Of a stretch of DNA of 64,000 nucleotides, positions 48,561-58,790 are shown in pieces (positions within the stretch are counted from its first letter, which is position 1; the number at the start of each line of letters is the position of its first letter). The stretch is taken from NCBI GenBank assembly GCA_038049695.1, contig CP142459.1, positions 65,278,001 to 65,342,000 on the forward strand, in the 5' to 3' direction. A program made the position numbers and the translations under genes. Origin of the DNA: Cinnamomum chago. Taxonomy: Eukaryota > Streptophyta > Magnoliopsida > Laurales > Lauraceae. The notes beneath the pieces are model-generated. The model was given only the letters and a program-made list of their open reading frames with translations. It did no database searches and was not told where the DNA came from.

Positions 48561-48671
48561 GAAGACAAGTCTTTTGTTAATGATCGCAAGAGTCTATCTG
48601 GTAATATCCGTGGATGGAGAGATGAAAACAGAAAAGAAAAATCCTCGAGGTTCCGTAATCCATATTACTAA

Positions 48672-50906
48672 ATGTTTTTTTGGATGTCCAAATCTTCCTC
48701 TCACCTCCAATCAAGAGATCTCTTCCTACTTTATAGATGCATACCCAGATCATGGAGAAAAGGACTTCTTACAAAATCCTCACAGAACAATCCTGAGAAA
48801 TCATTAGGGGAACCCATCGCACACTATTACCAAGCAGCAACACTGGAAGAAGGATATCTCGCAGATTCTCGAATGACAGAAGAACCTCTTATAAATTCCC
48901 TTTGCACATCTATAAAGACCTTCTCTAGCCAAGGCCACCTATCCAATGCCTTCAAAACCTTCTCTCTCCTCCAGCACCATATTTCTACTACTACTCATAT
49001 CCTCTACCCCATCTCCTCTCTCCTCTTGTCCTGTATCTCCCTTAAGGCACTTCCACAGGGCAAGCAGCTCCATGCTTGCATCCTCTCACTGGGATTTGAC
49101 CAAGACCCTCTTTTCGTTTCCAAGCTTGTCACCTTCTACGTAAGCTTTGACCTTCTCACAGATGCACACTTCATAGTTGAGGATTCAAATGCTAGGCATG
49201 CGGTGCCGTGGAATGTGCTGATTTCTGCCTATGTTAAAGAGGGATTTTGTAGGGAAGCCCTTTCTGCCTACAGACAGATGGTAAAAAGGGAGGTTAAACC
49301 CGATAACTATACATTCCCTTCTGTTTTGAAGGCATGTGGTGAAGAATTTGATTTAGATTTTGGGAGGGAGATCCAAAAGTCTATAGAATCGAGTGGCCTT
49401 GAATGGAATCTGTTTGTGCACAACACTTTGGTTTCTATGTATGCAAAATGTGGATCAATTGTTGAGGCGAGGTCCCTGTTTGAGAGAATGCCTGAGAGAG
49501 ATGCCGTATCATGGAATGCGATGATCTCTGGGTACGCGTCAAAAAGTATGTGGAAGGAAGCTTTTGAGCTCTTTGAAAGGATGCGAATGGGCAATTTGGA
49601 AGTGAATAGCGTGGCTTGGTGTATAATTGCGGGTGGGAATTTTCAGACTGGCAATTATATGGGGGCACTCAAATTGATCTCTCAGATGAGAGTTAGAAGT
49701 GCACGTTTGGATTCTGCCGCACTAGTTATTGGTTTGAGTGCATGTTCACGAGCTGGGTTCATTAAATCGGGCAAAGAAATTCATGGTTTTGCGATTCGCA
49801 TGCTTAGTGATGGGAATGAAAGTGTTAGGAATGCGCTGATCACTATGTATTCTAGGTCCAAGGACCTAAAACATGCATACATTTTGTTCCGATTAGCAAG
49901 GACCCAGACTGTGATCACCTGGAATTGCATGATTGCTGGCTATGCTCACTTGGATCAATATGATGAAGCATCATTTTTGTTCAGAGAATTGGTATCTTCA
50001 GGTCTCGAACCAAATTATGTGACGATTGCGAGTGTCCTTCCCCTTTGTGCCCGAATTGCAAATCTCCAACATGGCAAGGAACTACACTGTTACATAATAA
50101 AACAAAGGTTTGAAGAATATCTATTGATCTGGAATTCTCTTGTTGACATGTACTCAAAATCTGGTCGAGTTTCAGATGCTCAAAGAGTCTTTGATTCAAT
50201 GAGGCAGAGGGATGAAGTCTCCTACACTTCCTTAATTGCTGGTTATGGAATGCGGGGGGAGGGACAAGCTGCATTGAAGCTTTTTGATGAGATGAACAGA
50301 CGTGGGATCAAACCAGACCATATAACCATGGTTTCTGTTCTCTCAGCTTGTAGCCACTCAGGTCTTGTAGCTCATGGCCAAATGCTCTTTGATAAAATGG
50401 TCCGCATCTATGGCATAATCCCCAGGATGGAGCATTTTGCTTGCATGGTCGATCTTTTTGGAAGAGCTGGATTGCTAAGGAAGGCGGAAGAGATCATCAT
50501 AAGGATGCCATTCCGGCCGACCGCTTCCATGTGGGCGACTCTTATTGGTGCATGTCGAATATATGGAAACATGGAGATTGGGGAATGGGCTGCTGAGAAG
50601 CTGTTAGAGATGAGGCCTGAGAATCCGGGCTACTATGTGTTGATTGCTAACATGTATGCAGCTGTTGGGCATTGGAGCGAACTCGCAGAGGTGAGGACAT
50701 TGATGAGGGACCTAGGTCTGAGGAAAGACCCTGGTTGTGCTTGGATAGATGTGGGAAATGGTTTTCACTCTTTTCTGGTGGGGGACAGAACAAGCCCACA
50801 AGCACAAGAAGTTTATCAGTTATTGGATGGATTGGCATTGCAAATGAGAGAAGCCAGTTGTACTTCTGATGAAGATTTAGAATTGGAAGATGACAAAGTA
50901 GGATAG
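48672..50906 (+). CDS. PLS-class pentatricopeptide repeat protein with E domain
   Basis: Intact 744-residue ORF. PPR proteins of this class bind single-stranded organellar RNA, usually for C-to-U editing or processing. Tandem P, L and S motifs run from about residue 80 to 630, with hallmarks such as WNVLISAYVKEGFCREALSA, VSWNAMISGYASKSMWKEAF, LIWNSLVDMYSKSGRVSDAQ and VSYTSLIAGYGMRGEGQAAL. A C-terminal E/E+ region follows (ASMWATLIGACRIYGNMEIG, YYVLIANMYAAVGHWSELAE, DPGCAWIDVG). There is no DYW deaminase, and the end is acidic. The unusual IAGGNFQTGNYMGAL segment recalls Arabidopsis At1g22830/At1g71490 (from memory). Possible starts are 48672, 48684 and 48873; the first gives an R/S-rich N terminus suitable for organelle targeting. 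The coding region has no intron, typical of plant PPR genes. Confidence 0.95.
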   Translation: MFFWMSKSSSHLQSRDLFLLYRCIPRSWRKGLLTKSSQNNPEKSLGEPIAHYYQAATLEEGYLADSRMTEEPLINSLCTSIKTFSSQGHLSNAFKTFSLLQHHISTTTHILYPISSLLLSCISLKALPQGKQLHACILSLGFDQDPLFVSKLVTFYVSFDLLTDAHFIVEDSNARHAVPWNVLISAYVKEGFCREALSAYRQMVKREVKPDNYTFPSVLKACGEEFDLDFGREIQKSIESSGLEWNLFVHNTLVSMYAKCGSIVEARSLFERMPERDAVSWNAMISGYASKSMWKEAFELFERMRMGNLEVNSVAWCIIAGGNFQTGNYMGALKLISQMRVRSARLDSAALVIGLSACSRAGFIKSGKEIHGFAIRMLSDGNESVRNALITMYSRSKDLKHAYILFRLARTQTVITWNCMIAGYAHLDQYDEASFLFRELVSSGLEPNYVTIASVLPLCARIANLQHGKELHCYIIKQRFEEYLLIWNSLVDMYSKSGRVSDAQRVFDSMRQRDEVSYTSLIAGYGMRGEGQAALKLFDEMNRRGIKPDHITMVSVLSACSHSGLVAHGQMLFDKMVRIYGIIPRMEHFACMVDLFGRAGLLRKAEEIIIRMPFRPTASMWATLIGACRIYGNMEIGEWAAEKLLEMRPENPGYYVLIANMYAAVGHWSELAEVRTLMRDLGLRKDPGCAWIDVGNGFHSFLVGDRTSPQAQEVYQLLDGLALQMREASCTSDEDLELEDDKVG

Positions 50907-52015
50907 CCGATAGAGCATCATTTTGGGAATACAAAGACCCATGACATCATCTGGGGTGAAGGTGATACACCAGAAATATTTTTGGGTGGCACAATTCTTG
51001 TTTTGAACATTATAGGAGTTGCATCATGGAGAGAGACCAAAAGACCTACAACACCCAGATACATCAAAATGAGCGATGACATGTATTGTGTTGCATCATG
51101 TTTGATACTTACCTTGTGTCCAGTGTCCTTGTCATATCTAGTTATCATGGACAGACACTTGAGCAGCTCTTGGAATTCAGAGTTCAAATACATGATAAGG
51201 GAAGAAGAATGCCAGGCTTAGTGGTTGGCCAAAACACTAGATGTCAAAGAGTGCCTCTCATATTGGCAATGGTAGCCATTGCAGCCTCAAGAAAAAGCCG
51301 CCAGAGTGCTTGGTGTCACAGACAGGCTGGTGGTGGGTGGACTGACTGCATTTTAGTGATACTGAAGGTAAAACTGACAGAAATATCTTTATTGATTATT
51401 TAACATCTCCTGGCTAATGGTGGGAGGTACTTTGCTAGCCATTTTTGGATATTCACCCTTCGTCTTCATTTTTAACCACTAATGACAAGAACTCCTATGT
51501 GTATTCGCAAACAAACAGCCCTTAGGGACTTACAAATTCAGAGTTGGCATGAAAAGTGTCCACTCTTTGAGGGGTGCATCATTTTTTATTTGAATGTCGT
51601 CAATGTATAATTACATTAATCCCCCTTTAGGGATGTTTCAAAGAGAGGATGTATAATACGGTAGATTAGAAAGAGCTAATTTACATTAATTAGATTCCTT
51701 ATTTTTTAACCAATCTTGTAGAGGTATATCATCATCCGCAAATGTGCTGGAATTGGTACTCTCTTCGATTAATGCATTTTTTTTTGTTAACCAAGATTAA
51801 TGTGGTAAGACTGTAAGAGCAACAATGGGAGAGTGCCCTCCAACTAAAATAGGACACATGACACACAGTTTGTGAAGTCCACTTATCTACCAAATAGTAG
51901 AAGGCTTTGGAATCCAACAATCTTGAAAATGAAATATGTAGGATGTTGCTCTAGATATATTTATGTAATTATGTTATAGTTATGCAATTTGAATTTATAG
52001 TTTTTGTTTGCATCA
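50907..52015. other. PPR gene 3' flank; MITE-like end near 51450-51520
   Basis: The 3' UTR and intergenic DNA. Between about 51440 and 51520 the words cttcatttttaaccactaa and caaacaaacagccctta resemble one end of the Tourist-like family (terminal GGGC then TTA). The other end was not located. Confidence 0.35.
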
Positions 52016-52791
52016 CATTCATAGGTGCAGGGATGGTTGCATGGTGAGATTGTTGCTGCATATTTTAGTAGAGCATGGAATACATGCAACTGTATTGAGA
52101 TGCAATGTTGAATTGCCAATTGTGTGATTTCACCACGCAAATGGTACCTCATTGTTCCATCCTTCTCATCATATTGAACCACTTCTGCAACATTGAGACA
52201 GTGGATCAAGGCTTTATCTACAGTCAGCTTGAGCTTGGACAAGATTTGGCTGTATACAGCTTGAACTCTATCCAGAAAACAAGAATTTGATGTAAATTGT
52301 AAGAGAAATAGAAATGAAAGCAACCTTAATTAGGATAGCTGCTAATCAATTTTCATTTGGACAGCCAGAAAGTACTATGGCATTGTTGAACACTCAATTC
52401 TGTAGTTGATTTGGTTTGGACCATATGGGGGTTGGCCAAAGAGGGTTAGATGATCTTGTGAAAATCTGTATTGGTTCATTTTTATTTTTAATCTGGGCAT
52501 GACAGGTACCATTTTGTAGTAAATGAATTCTTGTTCCTCAAATCCTAGTTCTGCACAGTAAACTTGGCTGTAAAGTTTGTACATATAAGGTCCATTAAAT
52601 GCAGCAATATCTGAAAAACAGCCCAGGTTGGAAGATCATTGCGATTCAGTCCCCTGTAATGTATGTAGACCATTGCACTAAATCTCCATTATGACTGTAA
52701 ATTCTGGAGTCGGTTGATCAAAGGTTTAGGTGTTTCATGCAGGCAAGATTTTTGAGGCATGGACCATTAACTTTGTCCCCATCCCAATAAA
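52016..52791. repeat. Segmental direct repeat, copy 2 (about 776 bp)
   Basis: Same orientation as 42504-43280, about 9.5 kb away, with the PPR gene between the copies. Differences are scattered substitutions and small indels. See copy 1 for shared edges. Confidence 0.9.
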
Positions 52792-53639
52792 TTTGTCACC
52801 TGTTACTGTGAGAATTCAAAAGGAAGGGATAAAAATTGCATTAGGATTTTCTGGTCCAAGTTCTTCATTTTGCAACTATTTTTTTTTTTTTTAATCTCTT
52901 CTTTTGTTCTAAATTGAAACAAACACACACGCACACGAAGAAATGGGGAGCTCACGATTGGTGATCATTTGATAGTAATCGAATTATACTCAGTTGGATT
53001 ACATTCCATAAAAAATATAACTTAAGAAGCTGTTAAACTTTAAGGCCCATCAACCAATGATCATGGCAATTTGATCAAAGACAAATTATATCCACACACA
53101 CATAGACCTTGAGACCTTTAACATCACAGAATCCTTTCATATTAGCATGCATCGAAGTGGGTCCTAAAAGAAGCTTTGAGTTTTACCTATCAAGCAATCC
53201 CTTTGAGAGGCACCTCCTGGCAGAATGTGACCCACAATGATGGACTCCCCAAAGAGGCAGTGATCATCGTTAAGTTAGAAGGACATCTTAGTGGGACATC
53301 AATCGAGATCAATGGGTTGAATTTTCTATGATCAATCATACGATTCTTTTTCAAAGGATCGTGTGGTTGTGGGAGCAGTTTAAGATATATGATATATTAC
53401 AGTTAGAGGATATACTAGAGTTAGGTTTTGAATTATTTGAATTTGAATAAGTGTTTTTTAACTGATTAGATTTCCTTTGCTTATCTTTTTCATAGTATAA
53501 AATTGATGTCATCTTATTCCATCAGAATCGATTTATCTCTAAATTGTTACATGCCCATCACCTCTTTAACAATTCATTTGTTGGAGCCCATTTGATCATC
53601 AATTTCTTTGTAGTATTGTTTCATTGTATCAAATCACAT

Positions 53640-53822
53640 GCGCAAATGTTTGTTTGCATTAGATATACGTTTTAAAATGAAGATTATAAGGTGAAGCATC
53701 AAATCGGTTTTCATTTGATGTTCATTTTTGAAAAATTCATCTTTTGTCTTCACTTTTAATCATTCAAATACAGATCCTATGTGTTCAACTCTTATGTATT
53801 TTAAGGCAAACAATCAGGCCCC
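53640..53822. mobile_element. Tourist-like MITE relic
   Basis: The left end TTTGTTTGCATTAGATATAC and the right end GGCAAACAATCAGGCCCC are approximate inverted ends of the 2624-3103 family. The interior has aaaatgaagat and its complement attttca/cttcactttta. Confidence 0.5.
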
Positions 53823-53844
53823 AATGTTTGGTGAAATGCGGGTT

Positions 53845-53873
53845 CGGGTTAGGGTTAGGGCTAGGGCTAGGCT
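53845..53873 (+). repeat. Short telomere-like array
   Basis: GGGTTCGGGTTAGGGTTAGG followed by GCTAGGGCTAGG: four to five units of a six-base TTAGGG-type motif, not the usual plant TTTAGGG. It is too short to be a telomere. Confidence 0.6.
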
Positions 53874-53880
53874 CAACATT

Positions 53881-54145
53881 CTTCTTAGCAATTACCAAAT
53901 AACAAAAGAGTTATAATTATAAATGGTGAGTGGGTTTAAAAAGAAAACTTGACAGGAGAAAGTGGGGTGCTCCACCCTAGGTTCTATCTCTCAAATTTCT
54001 CTCCAAGAGGAGCTGGCCCCTATAATAGATGGATAATGTAATTAATAAATATAATTAATAATACATAAGATTATATTAATTATGCTATTCATCATGTAGT
54101 CAATATTACGGTCAAACCAACTCCTATTAAAAATAAACTAGTAAA
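53881..54145. repeat. About 250-bp direct repeat, copy A
   Basis: Matches 54208-54452. Both begin cttcttagcaattaccaaat, contain ggagaaagtggggtgctcca and end near ctcctattaaaa. Confidence 0.85.
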
Positions 54146-54207
54146 AGAGGCCCAGGTCGCAAATTTTAATTTAAAGTTAATGGTAATATTTAAAAAATTA
54201 ATGCAAT

Positions 54208-54452
54208 CTTCTTAGCAATTACCAAATAACAAAGGAGTTATAATTCTAAATGGTGAGTCATTTTAAAAAAGAAAATTGACAGGAGAAAGTGGGGTGCTCC
54301 ACCCTAGGTCGTATCTCATACATTTTTCTCCAAGAGGAGTTGGCCCGTATAATAGAATGTAATATAATTAATAGTACATAAGATTATATTAATTATGTTA
54401 TTCATCATATAATCAATATTACGGTCAGACCCGCTCCTATTAAAATTAAATT
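54208..54452. repeat. About 250-bp direct repeat, copy B
   Basis: Second copy of 53881-54145, separated by about 60 bp. The copies differ by substitutions and small indels. They could be decayed LTRs of a very short element or a simple tandem duplication; no TG...CA ends, primer site or target duplication was found. Confidence 0.85.
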
Positions 54453-55039
54453 TGGGGACATGTCATCCATAGTGACGACATTCTTTACGAGTGGCTTGGA
54501 TTATCAATAGGCAGGCGGCCGCATGGAGTTTCACTTTGTTAACTCAAGAATTATTCAAGAACAAGGGACAGCCCGATTGATTGGGTATTTCCTTCTTGCC
54601 ACTCACCTAATTGCCCAATGTTCAACTTGGGTTCTTCTTCGTCAACCCCGGGCTAAGCCTCTCCTGGGTACCAAGCTTTTTTTTGTTTGTTTTTTTTCGG
54701 ATTTAAAGGTACCAAGGTGTCCAAATAAAATAAATAAAAATAAACTTATGTAGTCGAACTCTTAGAAATTTTTAGAATTTATATTTTTAAAAGTGGTTAA
54801 AAGGATGAAAGATTAATATTCAAAAATACCATAAGATAATCCTGTATTAATGGTAATTGAATATCCACTCATAACACTACTCATTCAAATCCCACCAAGT
54901 CAAGGTCCAGCAGCTTCTCTTACTACTTTAATAATCCTCAATTAAAGCTCATTTGACCATAAATTACCACACATATGCAAATCTTCCTAACAGTCGCCTC
55001 TTGTTGTACCACAGAAAGAACTTTCAATGAGACCATCTT

Positions 55040-55330
55040 ATTATCCATCCGAATTGTTCACACACACAGGGGAGCCTCCATAATAGACACTAGATCTTAG
55101 GGTTTTTACGCCCATCAATTAGACCGGACTATTATAGATAGAGACTCAGGTTTTTTTCTTTAATATATAGAAGTTAATTTTATGGGACATGAATCAATGG
55201 TTAGAGGCACGAGATTCAACCATTTTTTTTTATATATATATTGGGGTCAATCTCAAGTGAATCTTTCCATCCATCCAACCCATGGCCCATGATCTGCGGG
55301 GCCCCAAGCGGGCCCCACTACCCTTCTATG
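55040..55330. mobile_element. Probable MITE related to those at 18.4 and 37.3 kb
   Basis: It shares the order tatccatccgaattgttcacacacac, atagatagagact, gaatcaatggttag/gaggcacgag, tttccatccatccaacc and ggggccccaagcgggcccca with the other two elements. Its ends were not defined. Confidence 0.4.
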
Positions 55331-55349
55331 AAAAGAAAGATACAGATAG

Positions 55350-55767
55350 ATATATATAGATTCCTGTTGTAATTCAAGTTCAACAACGACAAACGCACAG
55401 CCTCGGACGAATCACCACCTAGGCTCGGGAGACTCCGAAGCTGCGCTTGGTTTCCCGAACCTACAGCCTCGGAAATACCCAGCTGGGAACAGCCTGGCAG
55501 CAACCAGAGCCTCTTCGCTTTTCTCTGTTTTTGCAGAGACTCTTCGCTTCTCTCACCTCATTCCTCGCCTTCTTTCCTCATCTTCTAGGGTTTTGATTCT
55601 CTCCTCTAAATCCCTCCGAATCCCTCCTGATGCTGCTTGGATCGAGACACTGCGCTTCTGGAGCTACCTTTTGATCTCCGTTCCGCTCGATTTCGTGACT
55701 GTTTTTCGCGGGAAATGATTCTCTCCTTCCAACAGTAATGCCGTTGTTTGAAGAGATCGTTTGAGAG
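55350..55767 (+). other. 5' leader exon of the 7-TM gene
   Basis: A CT-rich leader containing the telo-box motif TCTAGGGTTTTGATTCTCTC (55587 region) ends at the donor TTGAGAG|GTGATT (intron from 55768). The matching acceptor is probably tttgcag at 58393, giving a 2.6-kb 5' UTR intron. The start is approximate. Confidence 0.5.
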
Positions 55768-57919
55768 GTGATTTCTCATTCTTTTACGTTTTGTGTCGAT
55801 TTGTTGTCTTATTGGTTGAAGTTGAAGAGAGATTTGAGAATATGTTTGGTTTTTGCGAATGATTCTTACTGAGGATGTGGTTTTGTTTGATTTTGGTGAA
55901 AGATTGAGAGATTTGTTAGAATGTTTAGGACGTTTTGTCCTGTAAAATCTGGATGGAATCGAGATTTGTTTGTTTGTGTGTGTCTTTTACATGATTCTAT
56001 TGCTTTTGTGCTGAGATTAGAAGGTGTTTTTGAGTAATTTTTGAACTTGTGATGGTAAGAATTGATGGTTGTTTTTTGTGGAAAATAAACTCTGCTGCTT
56101 TCGATTTTCATCGCGGTTGAAGAGTGTTCGTAATAGGAATTCAGAAAACATGCTTTCCAACAAAGTATGTCAGTTTGTTTCTGCCCTTTCTAGTGAATAA
56201 TCTGAAAAGATGGTCACATAAAAATTGTAGAGCTTTATGTCTTTTTCATTACTTTTTAGGGTATTTTAACAAAATAGACTATATGGATGTTGTGATAGAA
56301 TATCAATGCATGGCATGTTTCAGCTCTATTGGGAGCACTATTAGTCTAGAATACCAAATTGTTCCATGTCAATGAGATGATTTCATCAAATGTTAAGGTT
56401 TTTTTGTTGTTGTTCTTCAGAGGAGTTTGGCATTTGTTTTTCTTTGGAACCAAACTGTTGCTGCCAATTGCAACGAGCTTTGATTTTTTGTACTAACCAG
56501 TGGGATTGCATGTGTGAGGCTCGGGCTAATGTGAACAACAAAAATGGGTTAAAGTCTAAGTCTACAAAAAATCTCAAGTAAATTTCTATACACAAGGGGT
56601 TCCTCATAGGCATTGGATTGTGATGGTGGGACTTGATAGATGGAGTTACTTATATTCCATATATTATGAAACACTTCTCAAAGGACCTTGTAAACATGGG
56701 AAGTGTTTGCCACTAGCCACTTCAATATTCAGCTTGTGATGCACAGTTTTGAGTGTTCCAGACTTAAATGTAGGCTAGCATTCAGCTGCTGAAACTTCAA
56801 GGAAAGAGTGAGTTGTGCTGTTTGGTTCCTTGATTCATCAAAAGAGAAAAGGTGGGCTGTGTGGTGAAGCATCCAGTCTATCACCTATGGTGATGTGTGT
56901 TGCAGTTCATATTGGCATAAAAGCTTTTAAGCAGAGAGATTTGCAGGGATATGGTATTACTAGAATTTGTTAAATTCATGAAGGTTTAAGATTGGGTGGA
57001 AATTGGAATGGTGGTAGAAGATGATTTCTCTGATGGGCATGGCTTGGTAGATGCTATGATTAAGACTTGTGATTTGAAGATTTCTTCTCTTCTGCAGTCT
57101 GCTACCGCTTTTGTATGTTAGGGGTCAGAGAAATAGGTATTCTACAGTGATTAATTGGGAAAGGAATGGGCATAGCCAACAAAATAGTAAGTAATTACAA
57201 TTTGGATGGATGTGGTCATTGTAACTTCATTCAAAAATAAAATGCTATTTTATAGAAGTGTAGGAAAACTACTTGAAAGAAAACATTCTAAAAAATTGGC
57301 AAAAATAGGCAACCTATCTCTCCAGACTGGCAATACTTTTGGAGAAAATAACTTTTTGAGTGCAGAGACTAACATATGGTGTTGAGGAATTTCTCTTCGG
57401 TCCTTGCCCAAAATATGATCCCTGTGGTTCATCAATCATCATTGCATTAAGTTAACCATTTTATGTGCATGACCTTCCCCTGTTTGTATGTGTGGAGTTC
57501 TGTAGTGTGCTCAATCTTGCCTAACCAACCTTAGGATTGTTTCTGATCTGTGGCATACCTGATGCATGCTAATTCATGGAGCAACTGGAATTTGTAGTGG
57601 GAACCATGGATTTTGAGTGAATGCTATTTTTACTGTGATTAGATTATACCAGCCGTGAGAAAGGACCTTAAAAATAGACTACTATAATTGTTGGTTCAAC
57701 CTGTCTATTTTTGTAGGTCCTTCATTTCATCCAGTGGCTAGATAGTTGAGTCGGGGTGAATCTCATCCATGGTGTCCAGGAGTAGATTTTTTTTTTTTTT
57801 GGTGCATGAGAATATGTTCAGATGGTTTTCAGATTACATTTATTGGAAGTCATAGAAACCCACTCTCATTTTTCTTCTAGTTTGTTGGTATGTCAATAAA
57901 TTTGCTCTAGGACAGTCAG

Positions 57920-58530
57920 GTGACTAAAAGTCTAAAACTGCTAATTGGATTCAACTTCATTGAAAGATCGTTACCATCTGTTATTATTATTATTATTATT
58001 ACCACCACCATCATCATCATTTACATGGAATGTGGTATGTTGCTGTGTTTTTCATTATCCGTGGCCATTCAAAGCGTAGTGAAATTATTCTGGCTAGATA
58101 AATTTTTGTAGTATGTCTATCTGTCCTGGTGTCCAATACATTGATGATTTTCATCTGAGAAAGATGATCATCAAATGACACTCGTCCCAGATATAAATAA
58201 TTATGTTTCCAGTGTTTTTAAAACATGGGTATGCTTAATTGGAAATAGTGCCCATAAGTTGAAAGTCATCCTTTATTGATCTCCATCATAATTCGTTTGT
58301 ATTGGTTTGTACCGGTCAGGTTGCTGCTGAATTTTTTAAAATTTAAATTTAGTTATTGTTTTGAGTCTTAACGTCTCTTCTCATCATTTGCAGCTGCTTA
58401 CATGGTGCCTCTTAGATATTGGACCTCATGACATTTTATTAGGGAAGTTGAATATATATTGTATATGCTACAGTATCATTAGGTGCATAAATGGTGGACT
58501 TATTCTAATAGTTTTGAGGGAGACAAGTGT
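57920..58530 (+). repeat. Diverged duplicate, copy 2 (intron end and leader of the 7-TM gene)
   Basis: Counterpart of 47995-48560; see that entry. This copy includes an ATT/CAT microsatellite at about 57982-58020. Confidence 0.65.
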
Positions 58531-58790
58531 TCCATTGAGGAGCAAGAGGATCTGGGTGGGGCCTTGTAAAAGGGCATGTTACTACCATACCTGTCATCTA
58601 CGACCCTTTGGTGCCAGTTCTGGATGACATTGTTTGTTGGTAGACCTCGAGAATTCATTGAAACTGCCAGTGTTTGTATTTGTGGAAAGCATCATTTTCA
58701 CTTTTTTAGAGAGTAACCTTCCACGTTACTGGAGGGCACTTTCAGTATCCATGCAGGCAGAGAGCATGCGTGGAATCTGTGCTTCGGGTG
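58394..58790 (+). promoter_or_regulatory. 5' leader of the 7-TM gene with several upstream ORFs
   Basis: After the acceptor at 58393 the leader contains multiple upstream ATGs. The first, at 58402, gives a 9-residue uORF (58402-58431). ATG at 58751 opens a 64-residue frame that overlaps the main start in another frame and ends at 58945. Alternatively, part of this leader could be intron, because an acceptor-like ttttttag ends at 58709. Confidence 0.45.

Larger units (their letters stand above)
52792..55339. other. Intergenic, AT-rich, several small repeats
   Basis: No gene recognised. It contains a Tourist-like relic (53640-53822), a short telomere-like array, a 250-bp direct repeat pair and a possible MITE at 55040-55330, each listed separately. 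Confidence 0.4.

Noticed and set aside
42070..48600. TPX2 motif exon
   Set aside because: Scanned for KLEEK/FRSDERA-like coding in the + frames; the A/G-rich stretch at 45246-45370 is a duplicated leader sequence, not a TPX2 domain.
53845..53873. Telomere or interstitial telomeric repeat block
   Set aside because: Only four or five imperfect six-base units of a TTAGGG type, too short and not the common plant TTTAGGG repeat.
54523..54753. Open frame MEFHFVNSRI...
   Set aside because: Short, unsupported by splice sites or family resemblance, and in AT-rich repeat territory.
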